Below are positions 6,294 to 14,188 of a stretch of DNA of 17,728 nt, one piece after another. Every line of letters begins with the position of its first letter. Positions within the stretch are counted from its first letter, which is position 1. The notes beneath the pieces are model-generated. The model was not told the DNA's origin and did not search any database. It saw only the letters and a program-made list of their open reading frames with translations. The DNA is from an uncultured Prevotella sp. (GTDB lineage: Bacteria; Bacteroidota; Bacteroidia; Bacteroidales; Bacteroidaceae), in the NCBI GenBank assembly GCA_900319895.1, contig ONQK01000079.1, forward strand, positions 1-17,728. The letters run 5' to 3'. The position numbers were made by a program, and so were the translations under genes.

Positions 6294-6718
6294 GCTTCTA
6301 TTTCAGAATTACAACGTATTTTTGACGGATAGATGAAAAACAGGCAAAGTGCCAGGATTATGGCCAGGTAGGCAAACGACACCTGCATGAAAAGGTAATA
6401 AAAGGCCAGGTTCAACAGCAATGGGATGAAAATGAGGAGCATTCTTCTGCTTGCCCATCGCATCAGCGCATTATACTTGTTGTCTCCGGTCAGCTGCCGG
6501 TGGATTTTTTTGAACTTGAAAAGGCGCAATGCCACGGGAATGCAGGCGATGGTCAGTAGTTGCATTGCAATCGTGAAGTAAAACTCGTCTGTTCCTTTTT
6601 CCAAAAGTGCGCCGGCGGGGAAGATGCCGCATTCAAAAGCAATCAAGATGATTGCCGTGGCGCTTAAAAATATGAAGAATAGCTTCAACAGCTTGTTTTG
6701 TATATAATTTATTGCCAT
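6290..6718 (-). CDS. Small integral membrane protein, unknown function
   Basis: Encodes 142 residues with about four hydrophobic helices (near 10-30, 45-64, 92-110 and 112-130) and basic stretches between them (FKFKKIHRQ, WASRRM). It starts 3 bp after the recR stop and overlaps the glycosyltransferase start by 4 bp (ATGA), so it is a genuine, translationally coupled gene. I do not recognise the family. Its constant position beside a GT2 enzyme would fit a membrane partner in surface-glycan synthesis, such as an anchor, but nothing in the sequence proves that. Confidence 0.8.
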   Translation of the reverse strand: MAINYIQNKLLKLFFIFLSATAIILIAFECGIFPAGALLEKGTDEFYFTIAMQLLTIACIPVALRLFKFKKIHRQLTGDNKYNALMRWASRRMLLIFIPLLLNLAFYYLFMQVSFAYLAIILALCLFFIYPSKIRCNSEIEA

Positions 6719-6721
6719 GGT

Positions 6722-7333
6722 TTATTTGCCAAAAGGTGTTCTGCTGAGAATTGAGCGGCCCAGGGTCACTTCGTCGGTGTATTCTAATTCATCGCCGACG
6801 GAAATCCCCCTGGACAAGGTTGTTAGCTCGATGTTGAACTCTTGTAGTCGTCGAGAAATATAAAAATTGGTTGTGTCGCCTTCCATCGTACTGCTTAGTG
6901 CCAAGATAACCTCTTTCACTTCTCCTTGTTTCACACGTTCTGTGAGCGACTCTATCTGCAAGTTGTGGGGTCCCACGCCATTCATCGGCGAGATGACCCC
7001 GCCAAGGACATGATAAAGTCCGGAGAATTGTTGGGTGTTCTCTATTGCCATAACATCCTGAACGTTTTCCACCACACAGACCATTGAGCGGTCGCGTCGC
7101 GGGTCTGCGCAAATGGGGCAAGTGTCTGTATCACTGATGTTATGGCAGGTGTTGCAGTATTTAATATCCTTTTTCAGATCCACGATGGCCTTGGCAAATG
7201 CTTCCACTTCGTCCAAGTTGCGTTGAAGTTGGTTGAGCACTAGCCGAAGCGCCGTCTTTCTGCCGATCCCAGGGAGTTTTGAGAATTCAGAGACGGCTTT
7301 TTCCAGCAGTTTTGATGGAAGTTCTTGCGTCAT
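6722..7333 (-). CDS. recR: Recombination mediator RecR
   Basis: A 203-residue protein of normal RecR length. Works with RecO and RecF to load RecA on gapped DNA during repair. Domains in order: helix-hairpin-helix with KLPGIGRKTALRL (19-31); four-cysteine zinc finger at Cys60, Cys63, Cys72 and Cys75; Toprim domain from about 83 with VVENVQDVMAIE, acidic Glu89; and a C-terminal Walker B-like part with LSRGISVGDELEY (173-185). All key residues are present. It is separated by 3 bp from both the upstream barrel gene and the downstream membrane-protein gene, an unusual setting between a porin-like gene and glycan enzymes. Confidence 0.97.
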   Translation of the reverse strand: MTQELPSKLLEKAVSEFSKLPGIGRKTALRLVLNQLQRNLDEVEAFAKAIVDLKKDIKYCNTCHNISDTDTCPICADPRRDRSMVCVVENVQDVMAIENTQQFSGLYHVLGGVISPMNGVGPHNLQIESLTERVKQGEVKEVILALSSTMEGDTTNFYISRRLQEFNIELTTLSRGISVGDELEYTDEVTLGRSILSRTPFGK

Positions 7334-7336
7334 TTT

Positions 7337-7834
7337 TCAATCGTCAAAGAGATACACACCTATTCCCACTTTGAGCCCAATGGTTGAATAGTCGCTGTGT
7401 GCCCGGAACGACTGGTCATAGTAAACAGATGGCTCAATGGTGACGGAGCGATTGATGTAAAAAGCGTATCCTACTTCGATGCCTGGCATGATATCGTTGT
7501 AATTGTGGTTGGCATGCAGGAGTTTTGCATTGACACCTAAGAACAGGCCGTTCTGAATAATGTAATAACGACCGCCAACTCCTAGCGTGATATGGTCTGC
7601 TATTGCCTTATTCCCATTGTGTTCATAGGAGAGTGAGGCAAGTGCCATCAAATTGTCTGCAAAGAGGTATCCGCCTTTGGCTTCGAGTCCGAAATTCAAT
7701 CCGGTAGCACCTGTGTAATTCATGTTAAGCCCTGTGAGGGAAGCTCCGACATATCCTTTTCCCTCTTGAAACTGTGCCTGAGCTGCAAATACTGAACACA
7801 AGGCGAGAAGTGTTGTGAAAATTTTCTTTTTCAT
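7337..7834 (-). CDS. Outer-membrane beta-barrel protein, small OmpA/OMP-like family
   Basis: Encodes 165 residues. It starts with a signal peptide (MKKKIFTTLLALCSVFAAQA, cleavage before Q), then alternating hydrophobic/polar strands with turns such as EGKGYVGASLTGLNM, GLNFGLEAKGGYLF and VGVGGRYYI-like segments, and ends on an aromatic-rich strand (VGIGVYLFDD). This fits an eight-strand barrel of the OMP_b-brl type. Ligand or role unknown. Its ATG overlaps the cstA TGA by 4 bp, so the two are co-translated, which hints at an outer-membrane partner for CstA or a structural role. No plug or TonB box is visible, so it is not a SusC-like receptor. Confidence 0.82.
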   Translation of the reverse strand: MKKKIFTTLLALCSVFAAQAQFQEGKGYVGASLTGLNMNYTGATGLNFGLEAKGGYLFADNLMALASLSYEHNGNKAIADHITLGVGGRYYIIQNGLFLGVNAKLLHANHNYNDIMPGIEVGYAFYINRSVTIEPSVYYDQSFRAHSDYSTIGLKVGIGVYLFDD

Positions 7835-9318
7835 TGTTTGTTATTTTTTAGTTTTCTGTTCCAAATCATAAACCAGGTTATAGCAATGACAAACACTATT
7901 CCTCCAATGACGTAGGAGAGCGTCAAATCCAGGCCCAGCGTCTGTTGGCTGGCAAAGAGGAATGTGCCGCAGGTGACGGTCATGAACAAGGCTGGTATCA
8001 ATGTTATGAAGTATGGCTTGTCTTTTTTAGCCAAATACACCGTCAGCATCCATAGGGTGAAGACCGAAAGCGTCTGATTGGACCATCCGAACCAGTTCCA
8101 AATGAGCTTGAAGCCGTCGGGATAGTTTTTTTGCCAAATCAAAATCAGGATAACGGTCAAAAACAGCGGTATACACACCATCAACCGTTGACTGACAGAC
8201 TTTTGCCCGATTTTCAGAAAGTCGGCCACGATGAGACGTGCACTACGCAAAGCGGTATCGCCGCTGGTGATCGGTGCTGCCACCACACCGAGCATGGCAA
8301 GGATGCCACCCGCGATGCCAAGCCACTCATTGCAAATAATATTTACGACGGCCGGCGCCGAGGTGTAAACGCCGTTTGCCCCCTTTGCGGCAAGCGTTTC
8401 GTATCCAGGAAGTGGTTCGTTGTAGAAGAAAAACATGGCTATGGTCGCCCAAACCAATGCAACGACGCCCTCGGTTATCATGGCTCCGTAGAAAATGGGA
8501 CGCCCCATTTGCTCTTTTTTCACGCATCGTGCCATTAATGGGCTTTGGGTGGCATGAAATCCGCTGATGGCACCACAGGCAATGGTGATAAACAAGCATG
8601 GGAAGATGGAATCGGTGAAGCCAAGCCTTGTCTCTGCCATACCGCTGAATCCATCCCAGATTTCAGGGATGTGAGGCGTTTTGATGAACAAAACGACCAA
8701 TAGCGCCAATGCCATAAATAGTAAGGAAAAAGCGAAAACAGGGTATATTTTCCCTATGATTTTGTCAATGGGCAACATCGTTGCAATGATGTAGTAGACA
8801 AAAATAACCAAGATCCAGAAAACACTTTTACCAAGCCATTGCTGGGCAATTTCCGGTTCCCAGATGTTGGTGAGGATCTCAGCCGGGCTATACACAAATA
8901 CTGCGCCGACAATGATGAGTAGGAGTACGGAAAAGACCAGCATGATGTTTTTTGTCGAACTGCCGAGATAATGGCCTATCAGGTCGGGCAGATTTGCGCC
9001 GCCATGGCGTATGGAAAGCATCCCGCTCAAATAGTCGTGCACCGCGCCGGCGAAAATGCACCCCAAGACAATCCACAGATAGGCGACTGGCCCGAACTTC
9101 GCACCCATGATGGCGCCAAAGATTGGCCCCGTGCCGGCGATATTCAGAAACTGAATCATGAATATTTTCCAGCTAGGAAGAACGATAAAGTCTACTCCAT
9201 CGGCTTTTGCAACGGCTGGCGTGACACGGTCATCCGGCCCGAAAACCCTTTCGACGAACCTTCCATAAGTAAAATAAGCAAAAATCAGAATGATCAGGCT
9301 GATGGAAAATGTAATCAT
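7831..9318 (-). CDS. cstA: Carbon starvation protein CstA-family transporter
   Basis: A 495-residue protein with about 13 hydrophobic helices. The N-terminal half carries the family's conserved stretches: VLPSWKIFMIQFLNIAGTGPIFGAIMGAKFGP region (about 47-79), HDYLSGMLSIRHGG (94-107), and SGFHATQSPLMARC (254-267). E. coli CstA is about 700 residues; this is the shorter form common in Bacteroidetes and lacks part of the C-terminal region. Known members import peptides or pyruvate when carbon is scarce; the substrate here is not decided. It is the first gene of the minus-strand block; a TATCTTTG -10-type box lies about 75 bp upstream. Start ATG at 9316-9318 gives a proper membrane N-terminus. 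Confidence 0.93.
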   Translation of the reverse strand: MITFSISLIILIFAYFTYGRFVERVFGPDDRVTPAVAKADGVDFIVLPSWKIFMIQFLNIAGTGPIFGAIMGAKFGPVAYLWIVLGCIFAGAVHDYLSGMLSIRHGGANLPDLIGHYLGSSTKNIMLVFSVLLLIIVGAVFVYSPAEILTNIWEPEIAQQWLGKSVFWILVIFVYYIIATMLPIDKIIGKIYPVFAFSLLFMALALLVVLFIKTPHIPEIWDGFSGMAETRLGFTDSIFPCLFITIACGAISGFHATQSPLMARCVKKEQMGRPIFYGAMITEGVVALVWATIAMFFFYNEPLPGYETLAAKGANGVYTSAPAVVNIICNEWLGIAGGILAMLGVVAAPITSGDTALRSARLIVADFLKIGQKSVSQRLMVCIPLFLTVILILIWQKNYPDGFKLIWNWFGWSNQTLSVFTLWMLTVYLAKKDKPYFITLIPALFMTVTCGTFLFASQQTLGLDLTLSYVIGGIVFVIAITWFMIWNRKLKNNKQ

Positions 9319-9392
9319 AAATTCAACTAATTTCTACTGTTTATCTTGCCACAAGCCCCTATTCTGTCTCAACAAGGACAAACAAGACTTTG

Positions 9393-9427
9393 CAAAGATA
9401 CAAAAAAGTACTGTTATCCCTATCAAA
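9393..9427 (-). promoter_or_regulatory. Candidate promoter of the cstA block
   Basis: On the minus strand TATCTTTG (9400-9393) fits TAnnTTTG exactly. The nearest TTTG is at 9427-9424, giving a 23-bp spacer, longer than the usual 19-21. Predicted start is near 9386, about 68 bases before cstA. The -7 box is convincing and the -33 box is weak. Confidence 0.5.
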
Positions 9428-9443
9428 ACTACTTTTTTTTTAT

Positions 9444-9451
9444 TACCTTTG
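9444..9451 (+). promoter_or_regulatory. Candidate -7 box for the GHL10 hydrolase gene
   Basis: TACCTTTG matches TAnnTTTG and lies 18 bp before the chosen ATG at 9470, which would leave a leader of about 12 bases. No TTTG was found at the expected -33 position (about 9420-9424); a T-run (9433-9441) sits in between. It supports the downstream start, since a start at 9290 would place the promoter inside the gene. Confidence 0.4.
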
Positions 9452-9469
9452 TCCGAAATTATAAATTCC

Positions 9470-11179
9470 ATGAACAATTACATCCTCAAAATATCACTTT
9501 ACCTCCTCTTCTTATCTACAACAACACCATCAACGGCACAGGCAAATGTGCATTTCACTTCAAAATCGACAGGCAACTCCCCAAAATACGAGGTACGGGC
9601 GGCATGGCTGGCAACCATTGGCGGCATCGACTGGCCTAGTTCATACGCATCGACTGCAGCTGGCGCCAGTCGACAAAAACAGGACTTGGTGAAAATTCTT
9701 GACCAGCTGCAACAAATAAATGTCAACACTGTCATGATCCAGGCTCGCGTGCGCGGCACAACGATATTTCCATCCGCACATGAGCCTTGGGACGCTTGCC
9801 TGACCGGGAAGCCCGGTGTTTCTCCCGGCTATGACCCTTTGCTCTTCGCCATTGAAGAATGCCATAAGCGAGGGATGGAGTGCCACGCATGGATTGTTGC
9901 CATACCAATGGGCAAATGGAACGGGGCGGGATGTAGAAATCTGCGCCAAAAACGCCCTGAGCTGCTTAAAAAAATCGGCGACGAAGGGTTTCTCAACCCA
10001 GAGCATCCACAAACCGCCAATTATCTGTCCACATTATGTGGAGAAATCGTAGACAAATATGATGTCGACGGCATTCATTTGGACTATATTCGCTATCCGG
10101 AGACTTGGAAAATCAACGTCCCACGCCGGCAAGGCCGTGAGCATGTCTCCAATATTGTGCGGGCCATTTACGAGAAGACCAAGCCGCAAAAGCCGTGGCT
10201 TAAACTCAGCTGTGCCCCCATAGGCAAATACGCAGACCTCAGCCGATATTCTTCCAATGGCTGGAATGCCTACGAGCGCGTGTGCCAAGACGCACAACAA
10301 TGGCTTTCCAAGGGATGGATGGACCAGCTCTACCCCATGATGTATTTTCGCGACAATCAATTCTTCCCATTTGCCATCAATTGGGCTGAAAATGCCTATG
10401 GGAAGGACATCGTCCCCGGGCTAGGCATCTATTTTCTCGACCCGCGTGAGGGGAAATGGAAATTAGAGGACGTCGTCCGCCAGATGGCCGTTTTGAGGCA
10501 ATTAGACATGGGACAGGCCTTTTTCCGAACAAAATTTCTACTCAACGACACCAAGGGCATTTATCAATTCCTGAAAACCCAGTTTTACAGACATCCCGCC
10601 TTGGTGCCGCCGATAGATAAATCACAAAAAAAGCCTGAAAAGCCGATGCAATTGGCAATAGAAACCATGAAAGGCGGCAGCCTCCGCATCTCGTGGACAG
10701 GACAGGCACCTTATTATAATATATATGCCTCGGAAGACTATCCAGTTGATCTTAACAATGCGCAAAATCTGCTGATTGCACGCACCATGCAACGTACGGT
10801 AACATTGAACTCGGTTCGTCGCCTGCGACACTTTGCCATCACTGCGGTAGACAGGTTCGGTAATGAGAGTCAACCGCTGGAACAAGTGGGAAATCGCGAA
10901 AAACGTAGCCCGAATTTCCTGAAAAACGATGGTATGGCCGTCTATCTTCCTGACCTCAAGGCAATTGCAGATATTCATTACACCGTTATTGAAACCCTCC
11001 AAGGCAACATTGTTGCCACTCAGACACTTCAGTACACCTCAGAAGCCCAAGAGCAACAAACCTTGGTTGATGTCAAGCAAATTCCCAATGGCATGTATGT
11101 CTTGCGTAGCGTGAATAAAAAAGGGAAGTCGCACCGGCTGGGATACTTTGCCATTAAACGCAAAACCGAAAGTCTCTAA
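9470..11179 (+). CDS. Secreted family 10-like glycoside hydrolase (GHL10/DUF187)
   Basis: From the ATG at 9470 the protein has 569 residues and begins with a signal peptide (MNNYILKISLYLLFLSTTTP, cleavage near AQA). An in-frame ATG at 9290 would add 60 residues without a signal and overlap the cstA start, so it is rejected. Residues about 40-380 are the GHL10 TIM barrel: EVRAAWLATIGGIDWP (41-56), NTVMIQARVRG (86-96), and DVDGIHLDYIRYP (198-210) with likely catalytic Asp200/Asp205. E. coli relative DigH cuts stripped peptidoglycan glycan strands; the same substrate is plausible. Residues about 393-470 look like a fibronectin III domain. The C-terminus (about 500-563) resembles a type IX secretion sorting domain. 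It is followed by the Plug gene and probably co-transcribed. Confidence 0.9.
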   Translation: MNNYILKISLYLLFLSTTTPSTAQANVHFTSKSTGNSPKYEVRAAWLATIGGIDWPSSYASTAAGASRQKQDLVKILDQLQQINVNTVMIQARVRGTTIFPSAHEPWDACLTGKPGVSPGYDPLLFAIEECHKRGMECHAWIVAIPMGKWNGAGCRNLRQKRPELLKKIGDEGFLNPEHPQTANYLSTLCGEIVDKYDVDGIHLDYIRYPETWKINVPRRQGREHVSNIVRAIYEKTKPQKPWLKLSCAPIGKYADLSRYSSNGWNAYERVCQDAQQWLSKGWMDQLYPMMYFRDNQFFPFAINWAENAYGKDIVPGLGIYFLDPREGKWKLEDVVRQMAVLRQLDMGQAFFRTKFLLNDTKGIYQFLKTQFYRHPALVPPIDKSQKKPEKPMQLAIETMKGGSLRISWTGQAPYYNIYASEDYPVDLNNAQNLLIARTMQRTVTLNSVRRLRHFAITAVDRFGNESQPLEQVGNREKRSPNFLKNDGMAVYLPDLKAIADIHYTVIETLQGNIVATQTLQYTSEAQEQQTLVDVKQIPNGMYVLRSVNKKGKSHRLGYFAIKRKTESL

Positions 11180-11224
11180 TGACCACAAATGCAAAATATT
11201 TCAACAAATCAAAAAAAAACTGAC

Positions 11225-12478
11225 ATGACGAAAACAATATGCTTCCGGTTGATGCTGACGCTGTTTTTGATGGCAAGATGGCTGGATGGCAACGCTCAAA
11301 ACCACGTTGCATACAGTCCAAACATTGCCACAATTCAAGTCACGGCGGGCGGCGACTGGCTCTCCCCTCCCATTATTGTCTTGGGCGGACAAACTGCCAT
11401 TCACATTAGTTTCGACGACTTGACACACGAATACAAACGATATACCTATGCCATTGAGCACTGCGAAGCCGACTGGACGACCTCAAAAGGACTTTTCCCC
11501 GGCGACTACCTCAGCGGATTTCGCACCGGAATGACCATCGATCAGCTGGAGGAGTCGTTAAATACAAACACCCTCTATACTCATTATCAACTGGAAATTC
11601 CCAACAACGAGTGTCAAATAAAGATGAGCGGCAATTACCGCCTGACTGTTTTTGACGAGAATCACGACAACCAGCCCGTTCTCAGCGTCTGTTTCATGGT
11701 TGTTGAACCACAAGTCGGCATTCAACTGGATGTCACGACAAACTGCGATACGGACATCAACAACAAGCATCAGCAGGTTTCAATGACGGTCAATTACGGT
11801 CAACTCACCGTTAGCGACCCTTCAACACAGCTCAAAACCGTTGTCATGCAAAACTACAGTTGGCAAACTGCCCGAAAGAACCTTCAGCCACAAGTCATCC
11901 TGCCCGCGGGCCTGCGATGGGAGCATAATAGAAACTTAATTTTTGAGGCAGGAAACGAGTACCGGAAATTTGAGATGCTGAATGCGCACGTCGCCTCCAT
12001 CGGCATCGAGAAAATCGTTTGGGACGGCACCGACTTCAACGTCATGCTCTACCCTGACGAAGTATGCTACAACTACATCTATGACGAGGATGCCAACGGC
12101 TCATTCTTCATCAGAAACAGCGACTATACGGAGATGGAAAAGACGACGGACTACATGAAAGTGCATTTTACCCTCCAAATTCCACAAATCACGGGGAAAA
12201 TCTATGTCGACGGCGCATGGACCAACGAGCAGAAAGACGAAAAATACGAAATGGTCTATAACACGGAAACCAAGGCCTACGAACTCTGCCTACACCTCAA
12301 GCAAGGCTATTATTCCTACCGGTATTTATGGGAAGAGTGCCCGGGGCGCATCCGCAACCTGCCCACAGAAGGAAATTTCTACCAAACCGAGAACGAATAC
12401 CAGGCACTGGTATACTTTAAGGGGCACGCCGACCGCGCCGACCGCCTGGTGGGCTATCAACAAGTCCAATTTAAGTAA
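11225..12478 (+). CDS. Type IX secretion system Plug homologue (DUF5103)
   Basis: From the ATG at 11225, 417 residues; an in-frame ATG at 11189 is possible but gives a long polar lead before the signal peptide (MTKTICFRLMLTLFLMARWL, cleavage near NAQ). The N-terminal part, with PPIIVLGGQTAIHISFDDL and YTYAIEHCEADW, and the central SGFRTGMTID and HYQLEIPNNE segments are typical of DUF5103. In Flavobacterium the family member was shown to plug the periplasmic side of the giant outer-membrane SprA/Sov translocon of the type IX system. It is all-beta in composition, fitting a beta-sandwich pair. It begins 45 bp after the hydrolase stop with no promoter between, so the two are likely one transcript. 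Confidence 0.87.
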   Translation: MTKTICFRLMLTLFLMARWLDGNAQNHVAYSPNIATIQVTAGGDWLSPPIIVLGGQTAIHISFDDLTHEYKRYTYAIEHCEADWTTSKGLFPGDYLSGFRTGMTIDQLEESLNTNTLYTHYQLEIPNNECQIKMSGNYRLTVFDENHDNQPVLSVCFMVVEPQVGIQLDVTTNCDTDINNKHQQVSMTVNYGQLTVSDPSTQLKTVVMQNYSWQTARKNLQPQVILPAGLRWEHNRNLIFEAGNEYRKFEMLNAHVASIGIEKIVWDGTDFNVMLYPDEVCYNYIYDEDANGSFFIRNSDYTEMEKTTDYMKVHFTLQIPQITGKIYVDGAWTNEQKDEKYEMVYNTETKAYELCLHLKQGYYSYRYLWEECPGRIRNLPTEGNFYQTENEYQALVYFKGHADRADRLVGYQQVQFK

Positions 12479-12495
12479 GTTTGATAAACATTTAT

Positions 12496-12526
12496 TTTGT
12501 TATCTCAAAAAGAAGTTGTATTTTTG
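12496..12526 (+). promoter_or_regulatory. Bacteroidetes-type promoter of pyrG-yidC
   Basis: TTTG (12496-12499), 19 bp, TATTTTTG (12519-12526): a full match to TTTG / TAnnTTTG with ideal spacing. Predicted start of transcription is about 12533, leaving a leader of about 50 bases before the GTG start. The leader has no G-run or clear attenuator hairpin. Confidence 0.78.
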
Positions 12527-12583
12527 CACGATATTTATAAATAGAAGATCTTTATTTAACATTTAATCCAAAAATCAAATATC

Positions 12584-14188
12584 GTGGCTGATACAAAATT
12601 CATCTTTGTTACAGGCGGCGTCGTTTCCTCATTAGGGAAAGGCATTATCTCCGCCTCCATTGGCAAATTGCTGCAAGCACGAGGGTATAAAATTACGATT
12701 CAGAAATTCGACCCTTATATAAACATTGACCCCGGGACGCTCAACCCCTATGAACACGGCGAATGCTACGTTACCGTCGATGGCATGGAGACCGACTTGG
12801 ACCTGGGGCATTACGAGCGCTTTACGGACATCAAGACGACCAAGGCCAATTCCCTGACGACAGGACGAATCTACAAAGCTGTCATCGATAAAGAAAGACG
12901 TGGCGACTATTTAGGGAAAACCATCCAGGTGGTACCCCATATTACCGACGAAATCAAAAGAAACGTCAAGGCCTTGGGCAAAAAAAATGAGTACGACTTT
13001 GTCATCACCGAAATCGGCGGCACCGTCGGCGACATCGAGAGCACACCGTTCCTGGAAGCCATCAGGCAGATGAAATGGGAACTGGGCAGCAAAGCCGTCA
13101 GCGTACACCTGACTTATGTGCCCTACCTAAAAGCTGCGGGCGAATTGAAGACAAAACCCACACAACATAGTGTAAAAGAGCTGCAAAGCATTGGTATCCA
13201 ACCAGATATACTTGTCCTTCGCACCGAGAAGCACCTCAATACCGAGGTCTTGAAGAAGGTGGCTAGTTTCTGCAACGTTGACATGGACTGCGTCATTCAA
13301 AGCGAAGATCTTCCAAGCATCTACGAAGTGCCCGTCAACATGCAAAACCAGGGCTTGGACGTGGCCATTCTTAAGAAAATGGGCGAAAAATTGGGCGAGA
13401 CACCGACGTTGGGGCCTTGGAAAAACTTTCTGGAACGTAGCAAAAAGGCAAAAAAACAAGTGAAAATCGGCTTGGTGGGCAAGTACGACCTTCAAGATGC
13501 CTACAAAAGCATCCGTGAGGGACTTTGTCAGGCAGGCATTTACAACGACCATAAAGTCGTGCTCACATTCATCAACTCCGAGAAAATCGACGAGTCAAAC
13601 ATCGAAGAATTATTGGAGGGTCAAGACGGCATCGTCATCTGCCCGGGCTTTGGACAACGCGGCACAGAAGGCAAGATCAAGGCCGCGCATTATACCCGCA
13701 CCCACGACATCCCGACCTTCGGCATTTGCCTTGGCATGCAAATGATGGTCATCGAATTTGCGCGGAATGTCCTGGGATATACGGACGCCAATTCGCTTGA
13801 AATGAACGAAAAAACGGCGCACAACGTCATCGACATCATGGAAGAGCAGAAAAACATCACCAACATGGGCGGCACCATGAGACTGGGGGCCTACGAATGC
13901 CTGCTGAGACAAAAATCGCGCGCGTGCGACATCTACAAGTCTGAGCACATCCAGGAACGCCACCGCCACCGCTACGAGTTCAACAACAAGTATCAAAGTG
14001 AATTTGAAAAGGCTGGCATGATGTGCGTCGGCAAAAATCCGGAGAGCGACTTGATTGAGATTGTGGAGATTCCCGGTCTGAAATGGTATATTGGAACCCA
14101 ATTCCACCCGGAATACCAGAGCACGGTACTCAATCCGCACCCCTTGTTTGTCAACTTTGTTAAAACGATCATTGAAAATAAAAAATAA
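12584..14188 (+). CDS. pyrG: CTP synthase
   Basis: A 534-residue enzyme, normal length, that converts UTP to CTP with ATP and glutamine. The start is GTG at 12584, giving MADTKFIFVTGGVVSSLGKG, the invariant N-terminus, so the start is secure although it is not ATG. The synthetase half (1-270) carries the P-loop-like GGVVSSLGKG (11-20), FDPYINIDPGTLNPYEHGE (42-60) and TEIGGTVGDIES (142-153). The class I glutaminase half has PTFGICLGMQ with nucleophile Cys382, and FHPEYQS with His508 and Glu510. The oxyanion region reads CPGFGQRG (353-360). It is preceded by a good promoter, and its TAA abuts the yidC ATG. Confidence 0.98.
   Translation: MADTKFIFVTGGVVSSLGKGIISASIGKLLQARGYKITIQKFDPYINIDPGTLNPYEHGECYVTVDGMETDLDLGHYERFTDIKTTKANSLTTGRIYKAVIDKERRGDYLGKTIQVVPHITDEIKRNVKALGKKNEYDFVITEIGGTVGDIESTPFLEAIRQMKWELGSKAVSVHLTYVPYLKAAGELKTKPTQHSVKELQSIGIQPDILVLRTEKHLNTEVLKKVASFCNVDMDCVIQSEDLPSIYEVPVNMQNQGLDVAILKKMGEKLGETPTLGPWKNFLERSKKAKKQVKIGLVGKYDLQDAYKSIREGLCQAGIYNDHKVVLTFINSEKIDESNIEELLEGQDGIVICPGFGQRGTEGKIKAAHYTRTHDIPTFGICLGMQMMVIEFARNVLGYTDANSLEMNEKTAHNVIDIMEEQKNITNMGGTMRLGAYECLLRQKSRACDIYKSEHIQERHRHRYEFNNKYQSEFEKAGMMCVGKNPESDLIEIVEIPGLKWYIGTQFHPEYQSTVLNPHPLFVNFVKTIIENKK

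Noticed and set aside
9290..9469. Upstream in-frame extension of the GHL10 hydrolase gene from an ATG at 9290
   Set aside because: It overlaps the cstA start, has no signal peptide and would contain the promoter box at 9444; the ATG at 9470 gives a normal signal peptide.
12480..12503. Imperfect inverted repeat GATAA...TTATC after the Plug gene, as a terminator
   Set aside because: The stem is 5 bp plus a bulge, has no following T-tract, and coincides with the pyrG -33 box.
12533..12583. Pyrimidine-sensing attenuator or riboswitch in the pyrG leader
   Set aside because: About 50 bases, AT-rich, no initial G-run and no stable alternative hairpins.
13610..14140. 176-residue reading frame antisense to pyrG
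   Set aside because: It lies entirely inside pyrG on the other strand, has low-complexity composition and matches no family; a shadow of strong codon bias.
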